A stretch of 64,000 nucleotides of DNA from Epiperipatus broadwayi. Its lineage: Eukaryota; Onychophora; Udeonychophora; Euonychophora; Peripatidae. A program made the translations under genes and the position numbers. The stretch is from assembly GCA_028023455.1 (NCBI GenBank), contig JAQFVV010006549.1:622001-686000 (forward strand), given 5' to 3'. How positions within the stretch are numbered: position 1 is the first letter of the stretch; every line of letters begins with the position of its first letter. The notes beneath the pieces were generated by a model. That model worked only from the letters and a program-made list of their open reading frames with translations, ran no database searches and was not told where the DNA came from. Positions 1-13,815 of this stretch are shown piece after piece.

Positions 1-517
1 AAATTTCTCATAGTCATTTTTTCACATCATTTTCACATATCAATCAGAAATCATTCCACCTATAAATAAAATTTAAGTACTTAGAAAATATTGTAAAATA
101 TGTTATTTGCTAAAAGAGTACATATACATTGAGACTAATAAGAGTCTCTTTATTGAATTATTTAAGTTGTATTTTCTTAATAAAGAATTATAAATTGATT
201 TATCAATTTGGATATTTTAACTAATTTGATTTGCTATTTTAAATCACTATATATGTTTATTTTAAATCATTTTCATATTTGAAGATCATATTTATTATGC
301 TATGACAAAATTTCATTTATAAGAACCTAGTTCATATTTAAAAGATGTTTAAATATATTTATTTTAGGATGTTTAGAATAGCTATTAAATTCTTAAACAT
401 TCTTAATATCTGAGTGTAATTCTAGATTATTCGTTACCTTATTCTAAAATTAGGAGGTCATGTTTTATTGTATTAATTTAGCAATAGTGTTATTATTATT
501 GTAATTATGATAATACA
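1..517. other. AT-rich sequence, no feature seen
   Basis: No open frame of note, no repeat boundary and no RNA-like structure was recognised here. It is the flank of the piggyBac remnant that follows. Confidence 0.5.
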
Positions 518-1038
518 TTAGAGACCTGAACGGCCATTTTGAATTCCCAAAAAAAATTACAGGACATACAATTTTAAATTAAATGTCTAATTTATTACAA
601 TAAATAAAAATATATATACATTTTTATAAAGTGCAAATATGAAAAAATGTAATGAAGCTGATAAAGTAGTCATTACCACAAAAAAATAATTAAAGAAAGG
701 AGATTTTTCACATTTTTAAATATCTTTATTTTTACATTGGTTCACAAACTCTCAATTTTGAAAGATATAACCTAAAATGACAATTTCATAGACAGCTTCA
801 TCACATTCATCATAAAATGCAGAAAAAATATATATAACATGACCTACCTAAGTTACAGTTTATTGGTGCAATGTGTCAGAACATAACAATTTCAGTTTTT
901 TTTTTTAGTAACCAGCCGATGTGTTCAATTTTTGCAAGCAATTGTTTTTCTAGGCCCTCTATGCAGGATATCTATTAGAAATGCAAGGTTTTAGTGTGGA
1001 TCAAAAAAAAAATAACAGTAATAACTTTAGTAAAGTGT

Positions 1039-1355
1039 AAGTTATGGGGGTAAAAAATAATTAGTATATTATTGAAAAATCATGGGTGGGGTGAGCTAAA
1101 TTATGCATTATTTCATAGGAAACCATAATTGCAAAGTATGTGATGAAATAAACTAAAAATTTGTTACTAAAATAAAATGAATAAAAACATAGTAAATTCT
1201 AAGTTATGGGGGTAAAAAATGACTACTATATTATTAAAAAATCAAGGGTGGGGTGAGCCAAATTATGCATTATTTCATAGGTAACCATAATTGCAAAGTA
1301 TGTGATGAAATAAATTAAAAAATTGTTTCTAAAATAAAATGAATAAAAACAGTAA
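1039..1355. repeat. Tandem duplication, about 162-bp unit
   Basis: Two adjacent units start with AAGTTATGGGGGTAAAAAAT at 1039 and 1201. They stay highly similar over about 160 bp, including GGGTGGGGTGAGC and TTATGCATTATTTCATAGG. The duplication lies inside the piggyBac remnant, where the transposase C-terminal coding part would be expected. Confidence 0.85.
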
Positions 1356-1702
1356 ATAAAATAAATAATCCAAACGAATTACAAGCAATTATTATATATG
1401 AGTGGGAGATGGTGATGACTGTTGATTCAGCATTGGGAGGCATTTACTTGTCACATTTGTAGTCACATGTTGAATAAATTTTATAGCATGGCTTGAGCAC
1501 AAAGTGCAAGGCAAAATTTTTTCAAAACTGTTGAAAATATAAATACATGAAGAAAATCAAAATAAAAGTATCAGTGATGATGATATCCAGCAACTGGTGA
1601 TGATACATACATACTGTAAACCATAAGTAGTGCGAGACCTTGAAGTAGAGTTGAAATTGTCTCACCTAAAACTGAAAAAATCAAGAATTACAAAATTGTA
1701 AC

Positions 1703-1997
1703 AAATGTACAATAATATAAATAAAATAATGATATATTTTACCTATTGGAGAACCAAGTGGAGATATGGTTCTTTGTCAACATATAAAGCAGGGTGGCTT
1801 GAATTGCAGTGCAGGGATTGGAAAAAATGTGCAGTGTGACTACAAAATGTGACTACAAATCTGCAACAAATGAATATATAATCTTACTATAATCATACAA
1901 TAAATGTACAATAATATAAATAAAATCATGATATAATTTTACCTATTGGAGAACCAAGTGGAGATATGGTTCTTTGTCAACTTATAAAGCAGGGTGG
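1703..1997. repeat. Tandem duplication, about 199-bp period
   Basis: Segments 1703-1797 and 1902-1997 are nearly identical. Both contain AAATGTACAATAATATAAAT followed by CTATTGGAGAACCAAGTGG and AAAGCAGGGTGG. The second copy overlaps the 3' end of the transposase remnant, so the break in the transposase coincides with this duplication. Confidence 0.85.
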
Positions 1998-2761
1998 TAA
2001 TTCCTTCGTCAACTGCTACTTCTTGGTGCATCTGGTATGAAGCCTTGAAGTTAACATTACAGCGATCTATAATTGGCATTATTTTATAAATCGTATCATG
2101 CTCTTTACTAGTAATTTGGGGCATGGTTTTATTATTATTGAAATGTAAATTATTTAGAACACCAAAAAATCGATCTCAGGTCATAACTCTAGCAAGTACT
2201 GGTTGATGCAAATATTCGTTTTTAGACCAAATAAATTTTAGTTTTGGTATGCGTGATATAGTACAAACATGAATAACCATACCAAAAAATGCATTCAACT
2301 CAGTGGGTGACAGATCAACCCACTTCGGTAATGCCTTCCACTCTGAAGCATACCTATTGCTTTCAGTGCAAATGTGGTCATATAATTTCCTATCAAAAAA
2401 TAAATTAAATATATCAGGAATTGAATACTCATGGGTAATGGAAAATTTAGTCCTGGAGACTTAGTGAAAGTTCCTATTGGCATGCATGGTTCACTATCAT
2501 GAAATGTAACTGGATCAGGCTGAGATGAAGGACCTAGCATCAGCCCAGTTGCCATCCTTGCCACCTTCTAGATGACTTCACTGCATCTTTCTTCCATTTC
2601 TTTGAAACCACAGCTTCTCAATCATCTGAATAATCATCTGATGAGTCACTGTAATCCACAGAAGAAGAAGACGATGAAGCCTCAGAATCAAACATATCAT
2701 CAATAGGAAAGTCTTTGTCAGAATCATAATCAAAATCATGTTCAGTGGAGAAAGAACTCAT
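1939..2761 (-). pseudogene. piggyBac transposase (N-terminal and first catalytic part), broken
   Basis: piggyBac transposases cut and paste DNA at TTAA using a DDD/D catalytic core. The minus strand starts at an ATG at 2761 with an acidic, serine-rich N-terminus (MSSFSTEHDFDYDSDKDF, then a run of S), typical of the family. An in-frame TGA follows at 2618-2620. Reading on with frame changes gives recognisable family blocks: FFDRKLYDHICTESNRYASE, LSPTELNAFFGM, DRFFGVLNNLHF, then DTIYKIMPIIDRCNVNFKA and VAVDEGI. In VAVDEGI the D corresponds to the first catalytic aspartate, usually seen as SIDE. Similarity stops there and the frame ends at 1939 in non-homologous sequence, so the remaining catalytic residues and the C-terminal cysteine-rich region are missing. 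Several stops and frameshifts mark it as dead. The family call rests on motif recognition, not a search. Confidence 0.75.
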
Positions 2762-3006
2762 ATCTGCCAGTAATTTTTTTATACATTGATAAAATCTAGA
2801 AAGAAAAAAAAATTATAAAATTTTAATAACGTACTTTACAAAAATTGCTATAAAAAAATCTAATTTTCATCGCACAGAAAATTTTTTTACACATACAAAA
2901 AGATAGCAAAATGGCGAAGAGAAAGAAAAAAGACCCGTAACTGTGACGTATTGCACGCTATTGCAGTCGAAATTGCAAACTTTTTTTTATTAGTGCATAT
3001 GAGCTC
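2762..3006 (-). other. piggyBac 5' leader
   Basis: AT-rich sequence between the transposase start and the right terminal repeat, with a short CpG-containing part (CCCGTAACTGTGACGTATTG, read on the plus strand). It probably held the transposase promoter. No TATA box could be assigned with confidence. Confidence 0.4.
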
Positions 3007-3385
3007 TTCGGTCTCAAAGGGTTAGGATAAGTATAAGTATTATTTATTTTATTTTCTAAAATGTAGAATAAATCTGAAGAATTTAAAAGAATTTATTTTT
3101 ATAATTTAAATGAGATCATATTATCATGAGCCACCCTAATTTAATTTAATGAACCATATTATTTAAATTTATTTTGATAATGAAGAAAATACATACAAAG
3201 ATGGATCTTAAGTGGCATAGATTTTAAAGAACATTTAAAATTGTATAAGAGTTAAATAACATTTTATCTAATAAGAGTAATGATATGTATAGAAGATATT
3301 TAGAGATGGATTAAGTGATAATTGTAGTAGAAGTTTGTAGAAGAAAGAAATTTAAATATAACCTCAATGCCATATGTTCACAATA

Positions 3386-4140
3386 TTAACCCTTAAACCG
3401 CTAATTAAATCATTGGTTGTATGAGATAAAAATCAAATCTTTTAATTGGCCAACTCACAAACTGAAGACAAAGCCTATTGTTAAAACATATTCGTCTATA
3501 ATATTAAATTCAACTCAGATACGTTTATAAAAAGTATATAATTAATTTTTCAGGTCATGAAGAAAACGAAAGTTCTTTCAAAAATAAATTGCTATTTATT
3601 TATTCTAAGATATTCTATATCGGCAACATAAAAGTTATAATGTAAACAAAAAGATCGACTTTTACGTTATAGAAAAGTAAATATTTCTTTTTACTACATC
3701 TTCAATATATTTACTTAAATCTTCAATATTTTTCGAAAATAATTTTGTTTTTTTATTATTCTCTCTGAAAATTATGTTTAATTTCCATAAATATTATTTA
3801 ATAATAATTTAAATCGTATTCGAAATGAAAATCTCAGCGTTTTTCTTTATTTTCTTTGATCAGGCAGTTTCTTTGTTCTTTCCAGCCAATCAGAATGTCT
3901 TTTTCGGCTGAGAGCATGCTAAGAACCAATCACAAATAATGTTCCTTCTTTGTTTAGGTTTAAAATGCGTTTTTTTTTATTTTTTACTTCTAAAATAAAT
4001 CGGAAGATGTCACCATCGTACAGAACTTTTAAAAACGAATTAAATACGTATTTAACGAATTTTATCGTATAAAAACGAACTAAGTTAGAGTGATTTTAGG
4101 TGTCGACGAGGAGTCTCGTCGAGCGCGGGAAAAGGGTTAA
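3386..4140 (+). mobile_element. piggyBac-type MITE, copy A
   Basis: A 755-bp non-coding element bounded by TTAA at both ends (3386-3389 and 4137-4140). The left end is TTAACCCTTAAACCGC and the right end is GCGGGAAAAGGGTTAA, imperfect terminal inverted repeats in the piggyBac style. Just inside the right end is a short palindrome, TCGACGAG...CTCGTCGA. Two CCAAT boxes lie 40 bp apart at 3886 and 3926. It has no open frame. Copy B at 35364-36137 is the same element in opposite orientation, alike over nearly the whole length. It is probably mobilised in trans; its ends differ from those of the piggyBac remnant at 518-3024, so it likely belongs to a different subfamily. Confidence 0.85.
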
Positions 4141-5689
4141 GAGTCGTTTATGTGTTCTAGAGTGAGTTAAGATTTCTTCTCCTCCTGAGTTATTAGTGAT
4201 GTTGCTTTGTATTTTAATTATATTTTATTATAATGCTTTCCCTAGGTGTCTTTTTATTGTAGCATATGGCATTTATATTATAAACCTAGTGAGCTTAGAT
4301 AGACATTTTAGCTTATACATTGTGCAGCATTGTTGTTATCACTGTTAATTTTGTAGGATAACTTTATAGGTTACAAATTTGGCTTCTACAATTTTCACTG
4401 CTCACTTATTGATTGTCAATGTTATAGGTTACGGTTTGGCTTGACAACTATGTTAGATTGGGTGTGTGAGTGGTTACAGCCTCTTATAACCTTCATCTTT
4501 CTCATCATTTTTTCGTGGATTATAATATATATATATATATATGCGTGCGTGTGTAAATATATATTTTCAGATGTAGATTAAAATATTATACAACTTTTCT
4601 TTGTAGTTCCTAGCTCGTTATTGTTATACAATAAATAATTAACTAGTCTTCCCTATTTTTTTTTTTATTACTGAAATTTGAAATGGATTTTCCTATTCAC
4701 AATATTGTGTAAACATATTTGGATAGACATAAACTTTAATTACAGAGAAATTGTTAAATTACTGTAGCACATATATTAATGCTCCTTCACTCTTCAGCAT
4801 GCAATGAATTCAGAATCCTTTGTCATGAATTGCTGAGATTGAAATCAATTTCCTAAAAATATAATAAGTTGTCTTTTTATAGAAATAAAATTGAATGACA
4901 AACTTTACTTTAAAGGATCAATACATTTTCTAAAAATCAGCCTATTCTATATAAGTAAATATTAAAGAAGGCAAAGTCAGATAAAACTCATTTTACTAAT
5001 TAATTCTTGATAAATAAGCCAATCAGTTAGACTCCGATCACAACACTTGAAACATTTCTTGGTCAATTGTGCACATACTATGGCCACCAAGCAATGAATG
5101 TTTCATGGATTGCTATTAGAGCTAATGTATATTCAAATTTCTTTACATATTTTTAAGTGTGGTAAATTATTAGATTATATGAATACATGCATACATATTT
5201 AGCCGACATTGTATATATTATTACAATTTTACCTCCAAATGCCAAATATTTTGCATTCACAGACTTCACACCATCCTCTTTAAATAAATTTATTAATAAT
5301 TACTAAAAAAATGGCATTGGATTAGTTATCATCATATCATTTTTATCTTGATATTTTTCTTCATATGTTTAGTCAGAATATGCAGTTGAAATTGAAGTTT
5401 TAAATATATATATAAGTTAAAAAAACAAATGAATAAGTGGGTTATCTGAATGCCATTCACTAGAGAATTGTGCTAGCAGTCATGTTACTAGGTAATTATA
5501 AAGTACTATTGACAGTCTTAAATAATTTGGTATAATTAATAGTTCACAATAGCTTTTTTTATCCTGGATATACTTAGAAATAAAGTAAAGAAAAAATTCT
5601 TCTATTTACCAGAAAACTATTACGGATTTTATATAAAATAATGCGATTTTTATCAAATACTTTTACATATTCAATTATTATTACTCATG
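4141..5689. other. AT-rich sequence with a short TA microsatellite
   Basis: No gene, RNA or mobile element was recognised. A short (TA)n run followed by GCGTGCGTGTG lies near 4526-4551. Confidence 0.5.
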
Positions 5690-5766
5690 ATATCACTGGC
5701 TTATATATATATATATATATATATCCACATATCACTGGCTTATATATATATATATATATATATCCA
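5690..5766. repeat. Two-copy repeat containing (TA)n
   Basis: The segment ATATCACTGGCTTATATA, continuing through a (TA)n run and ending in TCCAC, occurs twice in tandem with a period of about 40 bp. Confidence 0.8.
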
Positions 5767-8700
5767 CAGATCATTTATTTCAGTTACAAATTGAAGGAGA
5801 CTGTTGCTGTATTATAGTCTCTAACTATAATTATTTATTTTATAAAAAATAATTTATTAATAAATAAATAAAAATATTTGATGGTTTATTGATCAAAGAG
5901 TTCATAAAAGGTTCAAACACCAGAAGTGGTAGAGATGGAGACACTGTCCATAGATCATGAATTCCAGAGTCTGCCATTCCACTACTCACTGATCTATATA
6001 GAATCATTGATTAATGATATCCTCCTATTAATTCTACCTTTCAGACTTTTTATATTCTCACCTCTATCATTACTTGCTTCTTGGTCATTTTTAATCTTAG
6101 CATTTAAATTTATTATACTAAACTTGTTTGTATCCATATTAGCTCAGTTTATTTTTATGTACATCAATAATTCCAGTATATTTTACTGCACTTGTTTATT
6201 TTGATTTTAACCAGTATTCTTTACTTTTTAGTAAAATTAAGCATTATCGATAAGTTTTTAAACTTTGTTTTTAATATTCAAGGAGTATTTGTATTTCCAG
6301 GGTTCTAATTTTTTGACTAATGGATATGTTTTTGCTTCTCCCAACAATTTCAATAATTATAAAATAACATAGGACTTTATTCATGCCCATTTTCATTAGA
6401 ATGTTTTGAAGAAAAAAAAATCCCACAAAAAAAAAACAAGCAAACACATTATTTTCTTATAATTTCTTATCAATATATTTATCTTCTTAATTTCATATTC
6501 GTAAATATCTGCACATAACTAATTAACTTGATAATCACCATTTATTTATCAATACATTAAAATAATTAATCTATGAAAAGCCTCATGAAGTTCATCCCAG
6601 TGACAAAGTTGAAGTGAACATACTTGTGTAATTTGAGAATAAAATATAAATGAGTGCATAGTACTCATGAAGTACATTATTTGTGCATATAAGTAAAATT
6701 AAGAACAAGAGTACCATTTAATTGGTCGAATAGAGATATTTTTAACTGAGAATAGATATAGGACTATTAATTTCTTCAGTCAGACACTTTAGCCTGCGCT
6801 CAATTGAGTAGAGCAATTATAATCTTTCAGAAACAATGAGCAGAGTTTTTAATGCATCAATTAAGTTTTTCATTGTTAATAAATTAATAATATATCTAAT
6901 ATATTTTAGTTATTTTTGAATATAATATAAGTTATGAATATAATATAATTTTTTTATAAAAAGAATTAGATTTGAAATAATTTGTTGAATCGCTCTTCAT
7001 TGGAAGATAAGAAACTTTAAAAAAAAGAGTTAAATTTTTTTTCTTCTTCTTTAAAACAGCTTAAGAAAATTTAGTTTCTGTGGGGCTTTTTTAATCCGTA
7101 AAATCAATTAACTTATTGATTTCAGCAAGTTGATAACCTAACAGGTATTTAGCATACATGTATAAAGAAGAAGAAAAAAAACTTTAAAAGCAACTACAGA
7201 GAAATAATATTTCTTTTTTGTAAAAAAAGTTAAATTTTCAACTGCTTCTTGGATTATTGATTGAAAATGCTGTGAAGTGGTTTTTTTTTTTTTTTGCTTA
7301 AAAAATTCACAAAACATTCAACTAATTGAAGAAAAAGTTCTGAAGTTTCCAGAAAAGTTTGATGTATCAGATATATAATAAATTTTTAATTTAACCATGA
7401 ATTTTAATATCATTATTCCATTTTTATATAGTGGCCAATGACTACATTCTATTTTATTTTTCATTTTATCGATCTACCTACAGGAAAGCAATGTATGTTC
7501 TTTAGTTTGAGCTATTAGAACACTTCTTTACGATTTATATAAAAAAGGAATTGCCTGAAAGTGTAAAAAGTGTGAAGATTTGTTCATAGAGGAAATAATA
7601 AGTGATATCCGTAATTAAATCACAATATAAAAACAACCATGATTTCAATGCCTGAAAGAGTAGGATAAAACTCCCATCATTAATGAATACTGCTGCATAT
7701 TACATTTAAGTTATTATTTTTAAACATCCTACATCAACTTTCATCTAAAACATCCAGATTAACTGGTTCTTTACTCTTTAGATAATTACAGTTAAACACC
7801 AATTTACCAATCACTATTGAATAGCTAATATTAATATTAATATTAATCATATGCCAACTATTTAAAAGAAAAATCTTAATTCTGTTTGTGACCTTAAAGC
7901 ATTCAGATTTTATTCATCCTGGATTTAAATTTCAAAATCATAGGACTATAGCATAACATCCAGATTTTTTTTACAAATTTTTAATTATTTCATCCTGCAA
8001 ATATATCGGATAATTTTTATGATTTGCTTTTTTTAATGACAAATGAGATAAATTGAAAGGAAAGGAGACTTAGATAAGCAATCACAACAATTTCTTTTTC
8101 CTCAACGTCATTATTACGGTTTTTGATCATTCTGCATAAATAATTAAAAACCTGTCTTAGCGCTAGAAAGTCAATTTAATCGACTGATTACATTTTAGAG
8201 CAATATATTAATTAATCTCTAATTCAACATTAAAACTTTTACTAAACATTAAATAAACTCATTTTAAATAATATTAATTGCTGTCTCAACTTTTTTTATT
8301 ATTATTTTCACACATTTAGTTTTATTTTTTTAATATTTCTCTACAGTATTTTTTAGAAATGTATATTAAAAAAAAAAAAAACCTTTTACCTTTAAACATT
8401 TTAAAATTTATATTAAAATATTTTTATTTAAAATCATTTTGAATCAAACACATTTAGAGAAGAAGATTTGTTTTTAAGCTTTATTTGTCTTGAATATTAT
8501 TGTGTTTTGATGTTGTCTTATTTTAAAAAAAAACACATACATTAAAAATAATCAAAATATTTAAATTTTGATAAAGATTAAAATATGTTTTATTTTATTT
8601 TATTGATAAATGTACGTTTTCATAAAGAAGACTTATATACTAAATTAAAATGTTTTACACACAAACTAATTATGTTTTTTAATTGAATAAAATGGAGTGG

Positions 8701-11700
8701 GTCAATTCAATCCATGCTACACTCACAACTTAATAATTCTGGTACTGGAAAAAATAAATGATGTAACAAATACAGATTACATTGTAATATATTAAGGTTT
8801 GTGCATATGGTTTCTGCTTTCTGGATTCTTTATTTAACTATGTATATAAATCACAGATCCCAAAAACTGAAAAAATGTCAAATTTTCATCTATTATTTTT
8901 AGAGGCAAGTAAGCCATAATTATTTTTGTTGTAATTTTCAGAACAAAAAAAAATCTCTTACTTAATAAGTGTTTGTAGTTATGGATTTAATTTGTATACA
9001 TTTCTAAATTATTATTTTGAAATTAAATTTGTCAAATTAGAATTTTCAAAATATTAGATATATAATGACTTCATTAAAAGCATGTAGATACACTATTAAT
9101 AAAACTGAACTAATTTATGAGAATAGATAATATTCTAATATAGATCAAATTGGTAATAACTATGTTAGCATATTTCCATCATTCTATATTGAATGTTAAA
9201 TGTGTTATCATTCAAACATTATTTAAATCTTTTAAATATAATCAACTGTTAATAACAGCACTCCAGTTACTATACAATGCAACACTTTTCAGTGATATTA
9301 CTCTTCTCTATGTTTTAGGTATTACTGCCTGACTAGTGACTGTACTAATATGGGAGTAGAATTTGGTCTTTAAATTCATGAATATAGAATTTTCAATGAT
9401 TCATAAAAATATCTTTTTAATGCCATTTTAATTTCAATGTTCATGAGGTTCGATTCCATGTTAATAGTGTCCCTGGTCAGTCCAACAAAACCTGAAGAGG
9501 TGAAAGAATAATACTATTTAAAACATTGTGTTATATTCTAACTTGCTACTATTAATAACAGTTGAATGTATTTAAAAGTTTTTAAAAAAAGTTGGAATAG
9601 TCCAGGATACAATTTTTACTAAAATATCAATATCACAAACCTTAAGATAAATTTATTGTTTCATTTTTAAAAAAATAATTTTAAAGCAAACAAAATATTT
9701 TAGTCAATTATAACTAATTTTGCAGATAGAAAACTCTCAACAAATTTCCATTGTTTGTTTTGATTTCTAATATTGACATAGCACTTTTAAATTCATTTAT
9801 GCCTTTTTAATAATTCTTTTTATATCATCTAATAATCATTTTCAGAATGCATTTTTTGTTTGTTTGTTTAATCTATTTCATTAGTTTCCAAAATTAATTA
9901 TATATATAAAATCACTATTTTTCACCATTGATTTTTCTCCAGTTTAACTCAACAGTATTGACACTTCTTCATTATAAAACCAAAAAGATAGACAACTATA
10001 TAGCATGCTGGCTTTTCTTTATTCTACAAACCAAAGTGTAAGTAAATTTTGAATAATGTCTTAGATGGCAATACACGCAGTATTTTAAAAACATAAGGAA
10101 AAATTGTATGGAAAATAAGAAAAGGTTAGAAATTTCGTAGATTTTTTGTTTAAGTTTTTGAAAAGAAATAATAGAACTATCAAAACACCTTTAAAAAATG
10201 GAATGTGATGGGAAAAATAATCAAGATCTGAAAAAAATAATTTCATAATATAAAATATAGATGAGTTTATTATAGTATATAAGGGATTTGTAGTGAGTAA
10301 ATGTTTAATCTGGCTAACAGTATTTCTGGTGCACATAGTTTATGCAAAGAACCATTTGACTTTATTTCATAAAAATCCATTGTATATTACATCACATGTG
10401 ACAAATTATTTATTCTGCAAATATAAATAACTATGAAAAAAATGAAAGAAGTTAAATTAAATTAAGATTAAATAGGGAAATTATTTAAATTTAAAAATAT
10501 TTATAAGCTTGAATTAAATAAATGGAGGACATTAATAATGTTGATATATAAAAAAGTAGAATGGATGAATTATAGTGAGGGAAAAAATATACATTTTGAT
10601 GAAGAATGGAAAAAAAAATTAAGAATGTATAAAGAAAACCAGACATGAAAAACAATGATGTAGTAAAGAAAATATTAAGTAAATATAAAATAAATTGAAT
10701 TAAAGATTTCAAACATTAAAAACTGGAATGAAAAATGGTATAGATGAGTAAGCATCAAAGGTAATAGTAAATATGAAACCAAATATAAAAAGAATTATAT
10801 CGGAATATTTTAATAATGTGATACAAAAAACGAAAATTCTATACATTTAAAAAAAAGACTGACATTGTTGTTTAAAGAAAAGCATAATAACATTAAAAGA
10901 CTATTAATGATATATAAGTAATCATAAGTTTAGTGATTATGAAATTTTTGCATGCATAATAAATATGAAAATAATTTAAAAAAGTGAAAAGTAATAATAT
11001 AATGAATGAGATGCAGAGTTTTTTTTAAGCCTAATTTAAAATGTAAGTGGTAATTTATTTATACTCCTACATTTCATAAAATATCATATGACTTATCACA
11101 TGATTTTACCTACTCATTGCTGTTTCAGAAGCTTAGTTAATGTTTGATTCACACTTTTATGTTACATACTGTAAGCTGTACTAACTGATTTCTGGCATCT
11201 AATCGCCATTAAATCTTACAGTAAATGGCATCAAAGTGTGAATAAAACATTTTATTAAAACGAATAAAAAAGCAATTAAGTATTTTTTGGATTTCATAAA
11301 TGCTGATATTTGCACCAGAGTGAATAGATGCAATTTCTGGCAGTTTTGATAGTAAAGAAATAAATGAAAGATTACTGGAGATATTTATAAATATATTTGA
11401 TTATACTTATCAGAAAATATAAAACCATCCAAGACAAAATATAATATAGAATAGAAGCAAGACTGACATTTGAATTCTGTTATATTTTTAGTGTTCATAC
11501 ATTATTAAAACATTGATAATTAAAAAATTAGAAAGCAATATTGAAATACTTTTAGAGAACATAATGCTAATATTGCATAAAGAAAATTAAAAAAAACAAC
11601 AACATAGAATTAAGTTTAGGAATAGTGGAGATTAAATTTTGTAAAGAAAAGTTAGAAATAAAAATATATAAATAGAAGAGAAAGACAATAATTAAAAATT

Positions 11701-12540
11701 AAAATATGTAAATAAATATAACTATTTAAGAGTCATTTAATAAATGTTATAAGTGTGGTTATAGGCAACTATAGAGGATCTTCTTATATATATAAATTAA
11801 ATACAGCTTAGCACTTTCAAGAACTTATGGTATTCTCATATTCATAGCAAGATGAACTATAATCTTAATGGAGAGATAAGTATAATAGTATATATTTGAA
11901 TAAGATCTCAAAAGTGATAAGCTGCATTTAATTTTTAGAAATAACAACATTCTCTATAGTGGTGTATAAGCACACTTATTACATTTATTACATTCCACAT
12001 AGAAGAAGGATAAATAGTTAATGTTATTACATATAGATAAGAATCATTTAAGCAACTGAAAAGTCTATTGAATTGTTAGAAAATAAGAATTTTAAATGAT
12101 GAAAAAATACCTATTAAAAATACTGAGAAATTGATACTATGTTATATAATGGCATGATGTAGCCAAACATGATAAAAGAAATTTGTAAAATTACTTTTAC
12201 CATATAGTAATTATGTAAAATGCTTTCTTGAAAGGAAATTGTTTATTTAGAAAAAAAAATTATGTAGAAAAAAATAAACGATCCTAATTGTAATAGAATG
12301 GTGTGTTAAACACATACACAAGCAAACTAACTTGGAAAAGAAATGGTTGGTAGATTATAACAAAATTTATATGATAAATTTTAACATGGTTTTATGTAAA
12401 AACTTTTAAAATGTATATAACAATGTTAGGAAGACATGGTAATAAATTATATCAAGATTTTATGTGAATTTATATTTATAAAAACTGCCGTGCATATATT
12501 GGAAAATTGCTAATGTTCTAATAATAAAAACTGGAGCAGA
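5767..12540. other. Long AT-rich stretch, no supported feature
   Basis: Many short A, T and mixed homopolymer runs. The open frames are short, low-complexity and hydrophobic, as expected by chance in this base composition. A perfect tRNA B-box-like motif (GGTTCGATTCC) at 9447-9457 has no A-box or folded context. No gene was recognised. Confidence 0.5.
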
Positions 12541-13815
12541 AGAATATAAACATCCTACTCCAAAAGCCCAAATCCCTTAATGGATTGGGACTTTACTCTA
12601 TCAAGGTGTTTCTCACACAGCACATGCATAATATCCTTGTGAAGCTTTTTAGAGATGACCTAAACAGACAAAGCCCTCTTCCCATAGATAAGATTGAGCC
12701 TACAGATAGGCCCCCTCCTACGGGGAAAATCCTTTGGATACAGCAACAATTAACACTGATCCTCAAACAATTAAAACTCCAGCTTATTATTTCAAGAAAA
12801 GATGATCTACTGGGACTCTTACCTGATGTCCAATGTTCAACAGTCCAAGACTAAAAACATTCTTTCAATTGGGATCCCCCTGCCTTACCCAGTTGACCAA
12901 GTTCCTCAAAATGGAACCAAAGTTTGTGGACTTCCTTTTGAAAGTCAATCTTGGTGCTCTGCCAACTGGTATGTTCCTTTGCTTCCAAAGGGGATTCAAA
13001 ATAGATCCCATCTGCCCCTTATGTCAAAACAATGATGAGTCAATGACTCACATCCTTAGTCAATGTGAAGTGTGGGCTCACCTTCACAACATTTCCCAAA
13101 TAAAAATGACAACACCTGATCCAGCTCAAGTTCACTTAATTTCTGCTATTGAAAAAGAACATTTTGCTCTATTCGATTGGACCTGGACTATTTTCCCCAG
13201 TTACTGTGGAAATTGATGGACAAAGACAAAAAAACTTGTGTGCCATGGCTTGCAGATCAAACCTGGAGCTCAGAGAGGTTCTAGTTCCCTTTGTTTCTAA
13301 ATTCCATGTCCCCCCAAATATGGACTTAAACTTTATTTTGTTTTGCTGAGCTTCAATATGGACTTGATCTTTATTTAGTCTGGCTGAACTTTCAAAACCC
13401 ATCTTGCTTTGATCACTTTATGCATTGACTTACTTTTCGGCTATTGTTTAACATACCACTGTATCATCAGGATGCCTAAACATTTCCACATATCTGAAAC
13501 TTTATTTAACAACCTATTAGAAGGCAAATTCACACTTGTATTATTTTCATTCTGTAACTCTCTTATAATTTGTTTTCTGCTAATCAACAGTGTTTTATCA
13601 GATCTAGTAGAATGTAATTGAGGGTTAACATTTATGTGAATCTTGCTATATTGAATGTAAATCTTCTCACTTCCTTGTTTATATGTATAATTCCTTTATT
13701 CAATCACTTTTTGCAATTCTGATCTACCACTTATTGGTTGTCTAATGAGACCATGCATACAGATCAATCTAATGTATTTTCATTTGAGTGCAAATAAAGC
13801 TTGTTTTTGAAATGA
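12541..13815 (+). mobile_element. 5'-truncated non-LTR retrotransposon, 3' part
   Basis: This block has clearly higher G+C than its surroundings and shows decayed protein-coding character on the plus strand, ending in an AT-rich trailer with AATAAA at 13793-13798 (GTGCAAATAAAGC). The coding remnant ends in a cysteine-histidine motif typical of the C-terminal region of some LINE polymerases. No RT core is present, so only the last part of the element remains. The exact clade is not determined. Confidence 0.65.
12585..13216 (+). pseudogene. LINE polymerase C-terminal remnant with CCHC-type motif
   Basis: The first part (12585-12854) is open in one frame and contains KLFRDDLNRQSPLPIDKIEP. The second part (12833-13216) is open in another frame and reads FLLKVNLGALPTGMFL, then CPLCQNNDESMTHILSQC. 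The pattern CxxC...HxxxxC after a 'LPT' helix is the usual arrangement at the C-terminus of R2-like and several other LINE polymerases, where it is thought to bind nucleic acid. The frame change near 12830-12855 and the absence of upstream RT motifs show it is inactive. Further 3' sequence up to about 13350 may be more of the same protein in shifted frames. Confidence 0.6.

Larger units (their letters stand above)
518..3024 (-). mobile_element. Decayed piggyBac-type DNA transposon
   Basis: The right end (3007-3024) reads GGTCTCAAAGGGTTA outward. In reverse this is TTA-ACCCTTTGAGACC, the kind of TTAA-bounded terminal repeat used by piggyBac elements; the last base of the expected TTAA is changed to G. 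The left end near 518-534 keeps TTA and GAGACCTGAACGG but lacks the ACCCTTT part. The span of about 2.5 kb fits an autonomous piggyBac. The minus strand carries a degenerate transposase (1939-2761) and about 260 bp of leader between it and the right end. The part that should encode the transposase C-terminus (518-1938) holds local tandem duplications and no recognisable coding sequence. The right end is fairly sure; the left end is tentative. Confidence 0.65.

Noticed and set aside
5926-6204. 92-codon frame with hydrophobic segments
   Set aside because: Composition explains it, and no homologous motif or neighbouring exon was seen.
9447-9457. Perfect B-box GGTTCGATTCC
   Set aside because: No A-box at a suitable distance upstream and no cloverleaf pairing around it.
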